Assembly (NCBI GenBank): GCA_036924285.1
Contig: JAYKYS010000009.1
Span: 10,540,001-10,604,000, forward strand
Reading direction: 5' to 3'
DNA length: 64,000 bases
Source of the DNA: Asterella californica
Lineage: Eukaryota; Streptophyta; Marchantiopsida; Marchantiales; Aytoniaceae
The notes beneath the pieces are model-generated. The model was given only the letters and a program-made list of their open reading frames with translations, had not been told where the DNA came from and ran no database searches. A program made the translations under genes and the position numbers. This document shows positions 11,776 to 22,367 of the stretch, in pieces. Every line of letters begins with the position of its first letter. Within the stretch, counting starts at the first letter, position 1.

Positions 11776-13005
11776 TGCTAGGGTGGCATGCATCTGTCTT
11801 TCTTTGTGTGTTGACCATGAACTCTAGTATGGAGGGCCAAGTCGTATTTTTCTCAAGTCAGAGAGTAGATGACGAGTCTCCAGATCTTGAGGGTGGAGAT
11901 GGTGTTTCAGACCAGCGAGATATCCATGATGATGCGACCGTGATGGAGTATCTACGTACTGGTGTGGTAGTAGGCACAGTAAGTGCCAAGGAGCGAGATC
12001 GTGTCCTTCAACGAGCGAAGAGATTTCGACGAGAAAGACGACATGTACTTCGAATTAGGTGATGGGAGGGTACGGATAGTGCCACATCCATCCCAGAGGG
12101 CACAGTTAGTACGACATGCCCATGAGGAGTTGGGACATTTTGGAGTGAAGCGTACGCTTACTCCAAGGACAGTATTGGTGGCGTGGTATGCACATCGATG
12201 TGCAACAGTTTGTCGCACGATGTGTGATTTGTGATCGAGGACGAGCATCGTTTAATGCTCCTATTCCACAGTTACACCCCTTACCGATTATGGGTTGGGT
12301 TACCATTGGAGTTTGGATTTTGCGGGACCTTTACCGTTGACCGTACGTCACCACCGGTATGTGTTGCTGATGGTGGAGCACTTCTCCAAGTGGATTGAGT
12401 TGGTGGCATTACCAGACAAGGCGAGTGAAGGGACGACGTACGCGTTCTTAGATCGAGTGCTGAGTCATTTTGAAGCACCAGCTGAAGTGCGACCAAGGTA
12501 CAGAGTTCCTTGGTGAGTTTCAGACCTTGTGTGATCAGGCGCTGATTGATCATCGGACTACATCTCGGGATCATCCTGAGGCGGATGGTTTGAAGAGAGG
12601 GTAGTTCAGACGGTGAAGAGAGGATTGCGCAAGTATGGCTTGCAGAAGGGCCACTTGGGAGACTGGGATGTGCACTTATCATGATTGGCTATGAGTTACC
12701 GGTTCAGCCGACAAGCGTCTTTGGCTTCCTTCTCACCGTATTTTTTATTGTATGGCCGAGATCCAGATCTACCTTCGGCCATTCGTCGTGATTCTGCTGA
12801 GGTGCTGGACCTTGATGACCCAGATATGTGAGTGAGAGCATGTTCTCAACGAGCAGAGACATTTCGGAGAGTTATGCCTATGGCTTTTGAGAACCTAACG
12901 ATTGCTCAACATAGAGACACGTTGCGATATACGACTATCCGAGGAGGTTATCGACCGTCGATTCGCAAGTTTCATCTTGGCGATTATATCTATCTACAGC
13001 AGACC
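11776..13005 (+). pseudogene. Integrase N-terminal and catalytic core (5' part), broken
   Basis: The zinc-binding HHCC module is visible: HEELGHFGVKRT (about 12115-12150), then after a frameshift ARCVICDRG with cysteines at 12221 and 12230. Catalytic triad: Asp in WSLDFAGPL (12316-12318), Asp in DQGTEFLGEF (12491-12493) and Glu at 12595-12597 (GAG then AGGGTAGTTCAG). Each lies in a different frame because of small deletions. The C-terminal domain begins near 12832 (after a TGA at about 12829) and reaches GDYIYLQQT at 13005, where the nested element is inserted. It would insert element DNA into the host chromosome. The remainder lies beyond the nested element at 21749. Confidence 0.8.
13002..13005. 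repeat. Target-site duplication GACC (left) of nested element
   Basis: GACC directly precedes the left LTR (TGTAA... at 13006) and directly follows the right LTR at 21749-21752. Removing the nested element and one copy of GACC restores the integrase C-terminal reading frame across the junction with no gain or loss of codons. Confidence 0.85.
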
Positions 13006-13913
13006 TGTAAACCCTCCACGGTCCTATCGATCAACTACCCCCTCGATCTCTCAACCTCCACGATCGTCATCCACGAATCTGCAACAGCTGTCTCTCACTC
13101 AGGAGTCACCTCTGATGGCTTTGATGGAAGCACACCATGAACTTGAAGGGAAAATGCTAAGTTCACTCATTCATACACCCATAAACTTATCAACTAAAAA
13201 TCTCCATAAACTTATCAACTAAAATCCTCCATTCTAACGACGTCTCTCAAGTTCTCACATGCTAAACATATCCCACACTCTCTATATTACTCAAGTTGTC
13301 ATTACGACGATGTGAAAACAAGGATGAGGAGCTCTTCTCTACTCCTCTATTTATACATTCTAGGTTTTTATTTTGGTACCCTCCGGTAACTCAGCCGTAA
13401 CTACTTTTATCGAGTTTTACTAAGATATTACTTAAGGTAAAAGCATTAATCACATGGGCTTCTTACCTTTTCACATGGGCTTATTCCTTCAAAGTCAACA
13501 ACTTCTAGAAGGATTCTGGAATATTCTCAAGGAATCTCGAATTTCCACCCCCCCTCTACACTAGGACCCACTAAAAAGGAAACATGTGAAATCTCTTCTT
13601 GTTTTTAATGCCCACAAAGTCCACAACTTTAATCCAACCACTAATATCAAGTCAAAAAGGAGATAAGGGATACTTTCCATCTCCTTTCTACCTTTTAGAC
13701 AAGATGACAAGATAGTAGTGCTCACTCTTTAGCAAATATCTGAATTCTGCCAAAAGTACAGCTAAGTTTAACCATAACTAACTTTTAGCTAGTCATGACT
13801 AACTTGATACCTCCTTAAAGTACTTTGGCAGCAAATAAACATTATCAACACTTAGTTATAACTAAACACCTTACTAATAGACAAACTTCCTGTGTGTAAC
13901 ATAGGTCGTTACA
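13006..13913 (-). repeat. 3' LTR of nested element
   Basis: 908 bp, nearly identical to 20835-21748, bounded by TGTAA and TTACA. On the minus strand it follows a purine-rich tract (GAGGGTAAAA, complement of 13914-13923). Differences from the 5' LTR are mostly single substitutions plus short length changes, for example in the C run near 13550 and around 13084. Confidence 0.95.
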
Positions 13914-13926
13914 TTTTACCCTCGGA
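13914..13926 (-). promoter_or_regulatory. Polypurine tract of nested element
   Basis: On the minus strand this reads CCGAGGGTAAAA immediately before the 3' LTR, the expected place for plus-strand DNA priming. It lies just after the integrase stop codon (complement of about 13927). Confidence 0.6.
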
Positions 13927-14127
13927 CTAAATTTTTGCTCCGTCCTCGGAGTGAAGAGAGAACTTTCGTCGATGAAACAACTTCAACTTGTCATGGTTGA
14001 CCCGATCGAATCTCCTTCCTCCCAACTCCTGAAGGTCATATGTGAAGTTGCTCCACACCTTATCTACAACAAAAGGACCAAAATATCTTGGAAGAAACTT
14101 CTTCCTAGCCCTCTTGAATCTCATCAT
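13927..14127 (-). pseudogene. Integrase C-terminal end of nested element
   Basis: This frame carries FKRARKKFLPRYFGPFVVDK and FDRVNHDKLKLF, the typical C-terminal integrase barrel of Ty3/gypsy elements. It is one base out of frame with the long pol frame ending at 14105, so a single-nucleotide change near 14115 separates it from the rest of integrase. It ends just upstream of the purine tract, leaving no room for a chromodomain. Confidence 0.8.
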
Positions 14128-17116
14128 ACAACATAACCCAATCTCCGACTTGAAAAGGTTTTACCTCCCTCTTGTCCAACCATTTGTCGTAACTCTTCTT
14201 TTGATACGCCTGAGCTCGTTCCATCCGGATCATTGCTACCACTCGGATCTCTTTCAACTCCATGAGTTGCTCTCTTCTTGATCTGACCACGTCTTCTCCC
14301 CTCGACCTTTTCAACTTTCGTTGAATAGTTTGAAAAGTATCCAATTCGAATTGGATCGGCAACTTGGACTCCACTCCATAAACCAGTCGAAATAGAGAGT
14401 ACCCAGTAAAAGTCTTTGTTGTCGTTCGGTACTCGCATAAGATGGCATGTAGCCTCTTATCCCAAGTATGTTTCGCAGTCTCAACACCAACATCTTTGGC
14501 GAGCATCATACAAAGTGTAAGATTGGTCTTCTCCGCAAGACCATTAGCATTTGGTTTGTATGAGGTCGTTACTCGTGGCTTGATAGAAAAGTGTTGTGGC
14601 ATAGCAGTAGTCATGCTCCCTACAAACTCTCCTCCTCTATCTGAGACCAACTCTAACGGACATCTAAATCTTGTGATGATCCTCTCCCATAAGAATCTAC
14701 CGACTTCTGTTTCATTAGTCTCTCTCAAAGGTCTAGCCTCTACCCACTTGATACAATAGTCAGTGGCGACTACAATGTATCTATTGCCTCGAGGTGTCTT
14801 ATTAAGAGGACCTACAAAGTCAATATCCCACTTCTCAAATGATCCTAATATTGGAATTGATCTTAACGGAGGTGTTCTAGTAGACTTCAGAGCAAATGCT
14901 TGACATACGTCGCAAGTTTTGCAATAGTCTAAACACTCTTTGAAAATCTCTCTCCAGTGATAACCCGCATCCAAAATCGTGAAGGCTGTTATCTTACCAG
15001 CAAAGTGACCTCCGCAAACAGTTCCGTCGTGAAACTCGTGCATTAGCTTGAATGCCTCCTTCTGATCAACTGCTCTCCTTAGTAACCCATCTGCTCCTTG
15101 ATGAAAAAGAATTCCCTCCACCATGGTGTATGGTTTGCATCTCTTGATCAACGCGTTACGTTCTCGGGTATGCATACCTTCTAGAAAAGAGCCATCTGCA
15201 AGGAAACTCCAGATTTCCTTGTACTCGTCCGGTATCTCCTCGATGCTTGTGATGGTCATCAGATGCTCGTCTGGAAATGAGTCATCAAACGGTTCTTCTC
15301 CCTCATCATCGTAAGCCCTTGACAAAAGATCAGCATTCGCATGCTTTTTCCCTAGTCTATCTTCGATCACATAATCGTATTCTGTTAGAAGGATCTTCCA
15401 ACGAGCAATACGACCTTCGGCACTAAGCTTATTAAAGATATACTTTAAAGCCTTGTGATCTGTGACTATGGAAAATTTCCCTCCTAGCAAGTAGTGTCGA
15501 AATTTCTTCAATCCAAAGATCACCGCTAATCTTTCTCGTTCAATCACGAAGTAATTCTTCTCCGCTGGAACCATCTGCCTACTAGCATAAGCTATAAGAT
15601 GATCATGCCCATCTCCATCTAGCTGACTTAATGTACATCCGATTGCTACATTGGAGGCATCCGTATACAAAATAAATGCTTTACTCCACTCAGGTTTAGC
15701 AAGTATAGGAGCTGTCACTAATGCCTTTTTCAGTTCCTCAAATGCTTCTTTTGCCTTCTGATCATGCACTATCAAGTCAAAATCAACTCCCTTCTTCATG
15801 TACATAGTCAAAGCTATTGCTTTGTTTGAGAAGGAAAAGACAAACCTACGATAATATCCAACCATGCCAAGAAACTGCCTCAACTTTGTCAAGTTGATCG
15901 GAAATGGAAGATCCACAATCTTCTTCACCTTCTCAGGATCTACCGCAATTTCATTCTTGGAAATGATGTGTCCCAACAGTAGACCTTCTTCGCAGCCAAA
16001 GATGCACTTCTCTGGATTTAGAGAAGCGTTGGCTTGCTCCAACCGCTGCAAAACTTTGATCACATGATCAAAGTGGTCCTCCTTTCTTCCGTACACACAG
16101 AAATTGTCAATGAAATCCCGAACAAACTTCCCTATGAATGGTTCAAACACCTTGTTCATGAATCTTTGAAACGTGGCCGGAGCATTACACAGTCCGAATG
16201 GCATCACCCGAAATGCAAATGTTCCCCAAGGAGTAGTGAAAGTAGTCAACTGTTGGTACTCCTGTGCTATCTTGCTCTGGTTATACCCACTATAACCATC
16301 ACCAAAGCTGTACCACTCATGACCAGCAACTTCCTCCAAAATCTCATCTATAAATGATAGAGGATAATAATCTTTCTTGGTAACTGCATTCAGCTTCTTA
16401 TAGTCTATGCACACTCGCAGCTTACCATTCTTCTTCTTGACAATCACAATGGGTGAAACCCATTCTAAGTTCTCCACCTCGTAGATGAAACTTGCCTCCT
16501 TCAACTTGTCTATCTCCTCTTTGACCATCATTGCCGTTGTGGGATTGACCCTTCTTTGCTTCTGTCGAACTGGTCTTGAGTGCTCCTCCAATTCGATTCG
16601 ATGAGTCTCGAGAGTCACCTCCTTCAAATCCTTGTAGCTGAAAGCAAAGACATGAATATATTTTCGAAATATATCTAGGAATCTACTTTTCTCTTCTTGA
16701 GTGACATTGATACCAAACTTCAAGGTAGAGAGTCTTCTCACAATCTCTGCCTCACTCAACTCTTCTTTGTCAGGATCTTTCTCCACTGCTGGTCGAGGCA
16801 ACAAGTCAATAGCACTAAGCTGATGTAATGATTCATCTCGATCAAATCCTTCGTCCTCAGACGAGGATTCTTGATCATAAGAATCTTCGGTATTTACTTC
16901 TGAGACACTTTGATCATCCTCCGTATCAGATTCCCAGTAGTCACTAGTGGGTCTATTAGAGTCAGAAATCACAACTCCAACACCCGAGAGAGGTACTATC
17001 ACTCTATGATCTCTAGGCCCAATCCGTAAGTATCCTTTGTGCCACCTATCAGTGGTGCACACAACTCTCAACCAAGGCCTACCTAGGAGCAAATCATAAC
17101 TAGAGTCCTTTAACAC
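14105..17116 (-). pseudogene. pol of nested element: protease end, RT, RNase H, integrase
   Basis: A 1003-codon frame. It opens with DLLLGRPWLR (end of protease, residues 8-17). RT: KLRVCIDYKKLN (about 232-243), SFGDGYSGYNQ with first catalytic Asp 273, and the active-site box FIDN at 335-338, where FIDD is expected. RNase H: LYTDASNVAIG (483-493), ERERLAVIFGLKKFRHYL, TDHKALKYI. Integrase: H696/H704 with C735/C738, catalytic Asp 766 (IDFVGP), Asp 826 (VSDRGGE) and Glu 862 (GLAEK), then GDWVMLYDE of the C-terminal domain. The frame begins without an ATG, after a 1-nt shift from the protease frame, and ends at a second shift near 14115. The missing second Asp in the RT box would disable polymerisation. 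Confidence 0.9.
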
Positions 17117-18342
17117 TTGAAAGACATCAATGTTTGAACTCCCATCACAGACACGACCACCTTCTCTAACACACCAAGAGGTCTTACTCGTTGCTTGTTA
17201 GCCATCCCCACGACAATGCTAGCCGGGCGAGTTGGTTCCATCCCCAACTTCTTCATCAACCTCTCTGATATGGCATTTACAGCCGACCCTCCATCCACCA
17301 ATACGTCAGAGACGTAGTGACCATTCAACCGAACTTCAATCTTTGAAGCCCTAGTGCATACCTCTGAAGCATGTACATCCACCACACCAACTCCCACAGA
17401 CTTCGATGTCTTGCTCTTGGGTTTCTTCTTCTTGCTTCTCTTAGAACTCAGTCCTCCTCTGAGTTCTCTTCGTAAGCTGGGATTAAGTGCGATCAGTTGC
17501 CCAACAGTGATGTTGGCTTTCTGAGCACCCACATCTTCAACCACATCATATCCCGCTTGGGAAGATGAAATGGTGAAATCCGCCATCCCCAACTTCCTTC
17601 TTGGCTCTCTTGGTGCACTCGAAACATTACTCGAACGAGTACTTCTACTTGCTGACTCCTCCATGAAAACCGGTTCATCAGAAAATCGAGTTCTTTTCCT
17701 TTCTTGAGCTAAAAGCTCCACCGGTGCATGAGAAGAGTTTGAACTCTCTCCTTTCTCGTAGATGGGATCTCGCACTACATCGATAGTAGTCACTCCCTTG
17801 TCTCGTCCTTGTGATGGATTTCCTCCACTCATATTCATTCTGACAGCTTCGGCACCTCTTGCTCCGTTGTTAGGACAATTTCGCTGGAAATGAGAACCTC
17901 CACACGTCCAACAAGTGATTCCTCTAAAGTTACCTTGGTTGCCTCCAAAGTTACCTTGATTTCCTCGATTGGGATTGTTGTCGTAACCTCTTTGACCTCC
18001 TCCTCCACCTTTGTTCCTCCATTCGCGTAACTGCACCACGTTTATCTTGAGATCCGCAAGAGTATCGGTGATGCTCTTCAACTCAGCATGGAAATCAGAG
18101 GTGGCAATAGACATCGCTGTAGGGATAAATGGTCTTGGGACCACCGTTGGAGTAGGAGCTGACGTTGAAGCAATCACCAATTGTGATGATGCAGATGCTA
18201 CCGTTGTGGTAACACCAAGAGTCAGAGTCGACACCAAAGCGGCATGATGCGGTTGGATGATATCCTCTTCATCCAAACTCTCTTTCATATTTGTCGTAAT
18301 CTTGATGACCTCCGCTTTGGTTGTTGGCTTCTCGTACCTCAC
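17110..18342 (-). pseudogene. gag C-terminus (zinc knuckle) and protease of nested element
   Basis: In frame with the upstream gag segment and separated from it only by a TAA at 18343. It contains an Asn/Gly-rich stretch, the knuckle CWTCGGSHFQRNC (CX2CX3HX4C), acidic and serine-rich linkers, a lysine-rich patch (SKRSKKKKPKSKTSK), and an aspartic protease core VLVDGGSAVNAIS with D-G-G instead of D-S/T-G. A 1-nt frame change near 17113 separates the end of protease from the long pol frame. The first codon after the TAA is GTG, so this is a continuation rather than a separate start. Confidence 0.85.
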
Positions 18343-18807
18343 TTAGGTTCGAATTGAAGGTCTCAACCTTCCCACCAAGTTCTTGTTCAGCACTGCTCCA
18401 ATCCTCGCCATCGTTAGCTCCACATTGTCTCCACTCTTCCGTAGGACCGTCCGAAACCGTTGCTCCAACTTATCCACCCTTTCGGCATATTGCCGAACTT
18501 TCTCGTCGTCCCGTTGCTTCAAATGAGTAAGCTCCACCATGAGCTTCTCATAACTCTCTTCTGGAAGAAATTCTTCGATGAGTGCATTACTCAACGTCTC
18601 CCATGTGTCCTCAACTGCACCAGGTGTCTGGCTCTTCACTCGATCTTCATACCACGTAAGAGCAAAATCTTCTAAAAACTCTAGCAGTAACAACACCCAT
18701 TCTTCCTTCCTTCTCACGTTGTTTCCGATGCAACCTCTTTTGAAGTCTCGTACAAATGGTTCTACATCTTCATTGTCCTTCCCATGAAACACTAGTAACT
18801 TCCCCAT
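18343..18807 (-). pseudogene. gag capsid of nested element
   Basis: Begins ATG at 18807 with MGKLLVFHGKDNEDVEPFV and runs 154 codons to a TAA at 18343. It has the retrotransposon gag signature: a tryptophan-containing helix (ALTWYEDRVKSQ), WETLSNALIEEFLPEE and LKQRDDEKVRQYAERVDKLEQRF. The TAA is followed in the same frame by the rest of gag and protease, so the stop is either a mutation or a gag-pol readthrough point. Capsid would assemble the cytoplasmic particle. Confidence 0.85.
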
Positions 18808-19020
18808 CTTGTAACTATTCTTTCTACCCTTCTAATTTTTGTGCAATAACTACTCGCTAAAAGAGTACGAACATCACCAATTCCATTTGTGAATAATCTA
18901 CCATAGGTAAAATGAAAGGAAATAGTTGTAACAACACCTCTTGTGCCATCTCTTCTCCCAAGATAATCATGAGCCTGAGTCGCATCATCGTCTTCTTCAC
19001 CATCCGAATGACGATCTCCA

Positions 19021-19497
19021 TCACAACTCAGCCGAGTCCTCTTTTGAAGTCGACAACTTCTCCGTCTCAGCTCTTTGAGTCTCGTCCAATTTCTCGACTA
19101 CTGACGTAAGTAGGGCGACCACATCGACGCACTTGTGTCCTCTTGATAGATCACCCACTCCACAACTTGGACAAAGATCTTCTCCTAGAAGATGAATTGA
19201 CGTTGGTGACGATGGACCCACTCGAAGACTTAAATCAGTAAACTCCCGCTTCCCTTTAGCTCTCTCGGTTTTGATTCTAGTTGGACAATTCACTACTTTA
19301 TGTCCCAACCCTCTACAGAAATAACACCACAAGTCGGTTTCTACTCTTCTCCTCAGAGATTCTACTTGAGGTTTTGTACTAGGGTTCTCAAACTCAACTA
19401 TAATCTCTTTCGAGCTCTCTCCGACGGTTACTATGACATCTAAACCTTGAGGAAGGTTTCTAAGTCTAACTTTCCAATCTTTTGAACTTCCACTCAT
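19021..19497 (-). CDS. Extra leader ORF with CCHC zinc knuckle
   Basis: A 158-codon ORF starting ATG at 19497, between the 5' leader and gag. It contains CYFCRGLGHKVVNC (a perfect CX2CX4HX4C knuckle) and later CPSCGVGDLSRGHKC, with two further Cys and a His-Lys-Cys. The N-terminus (VRLRNLPQGLDVIVTVGES) is not a known domain to me. Such knuckles bind nucleic acid, so an RNA-binding accessory gag-like protein is plausible. It is in a separate reading unit about 210 bp upstream of gag. It may be an accessory gene or the remnant of a longer gag. Confidence 0.55.
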   Translation of the reverse strand: MSGSSKDWKVRLRNLPQGLDVIVTVGESSKEIIVEFENPSTKPQVESLRRRVETDLWCYFCRGLGHKVVNCPTRIKTERAKGKREFTDLSLRVGPSSPTSIHLLGEDLCPSCGVGDLSRGHKCVDVVALLTSVVEKLDETQRAETEKLSTSKEDSAEL

Positions 19498-19635
19498 GTT
19501 GCACCTTTTCAACCATTAAGTGGACAAAATATCTTTGAAGAAAATAACTCTACATCACTTTCTTAACTCTTTCGAGCTTTATACTAAAAATCATGTATTA
19601 TACATGCTATACACGAAATAAAATCCAATCTAAAA

Positions 19636-19953
19636 TTAAGAGTCCATGATAATATCCAAATGACCATCGTCTGTACTGATCCTAACAGACATCTTAAAGT
19701 CACTTTTGTAAGGATCACACCCTACTTCACCAGGAGCATTCGTGGCCTCCACAATGAATGATACTTTGAACTCAACCTTCTTCGCATCTGCGCCGATGCT
19801 CGCTGAAGCTTCTTTATATAAAGCAAAAATGGCACCCCAACTACAATAGATGCTTGATCGCAACGCCTCTATACTTAACGTTGGTCTTTCCGTCTCCGTT
19901 CTAACTCCCAAACGTCTCTTCTTCAACCTCGGCACTCGAACTGGATTCCCCAT
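19636..19953 (-). CDS. Small leader ORF of unknown function
   Basis: A 105-codon ORF with ATG at 19953. The product is basic at the N-terminus (VPRLKKRRLGVRTE) and mixed thereafter, with no motif I recognise. It lies upstream of the zinc-knuckle ORF on the same strand and inside the element. It could be an accessory protein or chance; an intact ATG-to-stop frame in a young element is weak support. Confidence 0.35.
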   Translation of the reverse strand: MGNPVRVPRLKKRRLGVRTETERPTLSIEALRSSIYCSWGAIFALYKEASASIGADAKKVEFKVSFIVEATNAPGEVGCDPYKSDFKMSVRISTDDGHLDIIMDS

Positions 19954-20054
19954 GACGTATCGTCAAGACCTCCTTGTATGTCGAACCGTATATCTCTTAA
20001 TCGGTAAGAGATCTCTCCAAGATTTTTGTGATCTCCAGTAGCTCAGCCTCCAAG

Positions 20055-20530
20055 CTACTAACTAGTTTCAATAGAAAATTCCTTAATCAAAAGAGATGGT
20101 GCTGACTGTACAAATTTTCAGAGAACTGAAATTTGTATATTTTCACTTCTCTCATGACTTTCAACCTCCTCAACTTTGAAAATTCATAGCTCTCTCTCCA
20201 TACCACCTTTTCTCTTGATTTCTGTTGTCCTAGATAGCTTATCAGCCAATCTAAACACTAAAAAGTTTCTCAGGAAAATAAAATTCACAAAAAATCTGAC
20301 AATGACTGTAAACTTTTTCCAGAGAACAGAATTCCTCAACTCTCACTAATAGACCCCTCAACTTTGAAAATTCATTGCTCTCTCTCTAGACCACCTTTTC
20401 CTATGATTTCTTTTGTAGTAGATAGGATATCAGCCAAGCTACAGTCATGGAAAGTTTCACTGGAAAATAAAATTCAAAGAAAATCTGACAATGACTGTAA
20501 AAGTTTTCCAGAGAGCAGAAATCTTCAAAC
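20055..20530 (-). repeat. Tandem repeat of about 188 bp in nested element leader
   Basis: CCTCAACTTTGAAAATTCAT occurs at 20167 and 20356, and CAATGACTGTAAA at about 20302 and 20488, giving a period near 188 bp. About two and a half imperfect copies are present. Tandem repeats in the untranslated leader are common in plant gypsy elements. Confidence 0.8.
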
Positions 20531-20811
20531 TCGGAAATTTTTCTCCTCTAATAACTTCTCTCTCCTCCTTTCTCTACAACTCTTGTTTCATCCCCTTTCA
20601 ACTCTCCTCAAACTCTTTCTAAGTGAACAAGATGTAAAGAATAACCTCGAATGCGTCATACATCACTACGGGATACACGAAAGGTTCTAATGTTGCTAAC
20701 ATCGCGTTAGCTCTCTCTCCTCCCAACGTTCTCTCCGTATGTTCTCTCATAATCTCTTTTTGTCTAATCTATAACTGAACTCTAAACATTTTCAATGATC
20801 CCTTCAAGTGA

Positions 20812-20830
20812 GGTCCCGGCAACAGAACCA
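20812..20830 (-). promoter_or_regulatory. Primer-binding-like site of nested element
   Basis: On the minus strand the sequence TGGTTCTGTTGCCGGGACC begins four bases after the 5' LTR end. It begins TGG, the complement of the tRNA CCA end, and has the GTTGCCGGG core seen in several plant gypsy primer sites. The exact tRNA is not assigned. Confidence 0.65.
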
Positions 20831-20834
20831 AAAA

Positions 20835-21748
20835 TGTAAACCCTCCGCGGTCCTATCGATCAACTACCCCCTCGATCTCTCAACCTCCACCCTTGTCATC
20901 CACGAATCTGCAACATGTCGGGCCTGTCTCTCACTCAGGGGTCACCTCTGATGGCTTTGATGGAAGCACACCATGAACTTGAAGGGAAAATGCTAAGTTC
21001 ACTCATTCATACACCCATAAACTTATCAACTAAAAATCTCCATAAACTTATCAACTAAAATCCTCCATTCTAACGACGTCTCTCAAGTTCTCACATGCTA
21101 AACATATCCCACACTCTCTATATTACTCAAGTTGTCATTACGACGATGTGAAAACAAGGATGAGGAGCTCTTCTCTACTCCTCTATTTATACGTTCTAGG
21201 TTTTTACTTTGGTACCCTCCGGTAACTCAGCCGTAACTACTTTTATCGAGTTTTACTAAGATATTACTTAAGGTAAAAGCATTAATCACATGGGCTTCTT
21301 ACCTTTTCACATGGGCTTATTCCTTCAAAGTCAACAACTTCTAGAAGGATTCTGGAATATTCTCAAGGAATCTCGAATTTCCACCCCCCTCTACACTAGG
21401 ACCCACTAAAAAGGAAATATGTGAAATCTCTTCTTGTTTTTAATGCCCACAAAGTCCACAACTTTAATCCAACCACTAATATCAAGTCAAAAAGGAGATA
21501 AGGGATACTTTCCATCTCCTTCCTATCTTTTAGACAAGATGACAAGATAATAGTGCTCACTCTTTAGCAAATATCTGAATTCTGCCAAAAGTACAGCTAA
21601 GTTTAACCATAACTAACTTTTAGCTAGTCATGACTAACTTGATACCTCCTTAAAGTACTTTGGCAGCAAATAAGCATTATCAACACTTAGTTATAACTAA
21701 ACACCTTACTAATAGACAAACTTCATATGTGTAACATAGGTCGTTACA
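20835..21748 (-). repeat. 5' LTR of nested element
   Basis: 914 bp with TGTAA...TTACA ends, matching 13006-13913. On the minus strand it lies upstream of the primer-binding-like site and leader. Confidence 0.95.
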
Positions 21749-22103
21749 GACCGCACCGACGACGTTGGATGTGACCGCAAGGTGCACTATTTTACGAGTG
21801 CGGGAGGTGTTACCTTCTGGAGTACTCATGTTAGAGGGCCGTGATGGTGTTGTATGGAAGGACCATGTGCGTAATTGCGCGCCATGTCATCTTCCCAACA
21901 TTGATGATACCGTTGACCCAAGCTTAGTAGTTGTACGCACGGGCTTGAGGTGTATGTTGTGTGGGTCTGCTGGTGGAGCAGCCCGTATGTTGGTGTGTGA
22001 TGATTGTTCAAGAGGTTGGCACATGTCATGTTTGACTCCACCTCTCAGTGTTAGTTCCTACTGGACGATGGGTTTGTCTTCAATGTATATAGCAGCCGAT
22101 TAG
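21749..22103 (+). pseudogene. Integrase C-terminal end and PHD finger of the methyltransferase element
   Basis: After the target duplication GACC the frame continues the interrupted integrase C-terminal barrel: LRVREVLPSGVLMLEGRDG (about 21795-21850) and VWKDHVRNCAPCHLP. It then runs directly into a C4HC3 PHD finger: RCMLCGS (cysteines at 21951 and 21960), LVCDDCSRGWHMSC (CDDC, then His and Cys), and after a 1-nt frameshift near 22050 the closing WVCLQC (Trp at 22069, last Cys at 22084). PHD fingers bind histone H3 tails in a modification-dependent way. Many plant Ty3 integrases carry a chromodomain at this place, so the PHD finger probably steers integration. A stop (TAG) follows at about 22090 in the PHD frame. 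Confidence 0.8.
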
Positions 22104-22248
22104 ATCTTTGCGTGGTATGGATTGCAGACAGGCGACTAACGATGGGGCGATGTAGCACCCGGCCTCCCGATCCTTGCGCCCATGAAGGTGTATATCACGT
22201 AGTTGAGATATGGAGCTATCTGGAGTTAGAGGGACCTAACCGTCATTT

Positions 22249-22257
22249 AGGGGGGCA
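22249..22257 (+). promoter_or_regulatory. Polypurine tract of the methyltransferase element
   Basis: The run AGGGGGGCA lies about 160 bp after the PHD finger and directly before block A (TTGTGGTACACTTG). This position implies that the 3' LTR starts near 22259. Confidence 0.5.
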
Positions 22258-22365
22258 ATTGTGGTACACTTGTGTATGTGTATGACATCGTCCATGTGTT
22301 ATGTGTATGTGTGGTGTACCTCTGACAGCGATGTATGTTGTGTAGCGATGTGTATGCGCACGACA
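22258..22365 (+). repeat. Block A, first copy (near the purine tract)
   Basis: ATTGTGGTACACTTGTG through CGCACGACA, almost identical to 22652-22759 (I see one mismatch, CTCTGACAG versus CTATGACAG). It begins right after the purine tract, which suggests the start of an LTR, and ends in CA. Confidence 0.8.
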
Positions 22366-22367
22366 GC

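Larger units (their letters stand above)
13006..21748 (-). mobile_element. Nested Ty3/gypsy LTR retrotransposon
   Basis: An 8743-bp element on the minus strand, inserted in the integrase gene of the methyltransferase element. The LTRs (13006-13913 and 20835-21748) start TGTAA and end TTACA and are flanked by GACC. Order on the minus strand: 5' LTR, primer-binding-like site, leader with a 190-bp tandem repeat, two small ORFs, gag, zinc knuckle and protease, then RT, RNase H and integrase, and 3' LTR. I count roughly 20 differences between the LTRs, so the insertion is younger than its host element. Defects: a TAA in gag, two frameshifts and an altered RT active site. No chromodomain was seen after integrase. 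Confidence 0.95.
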
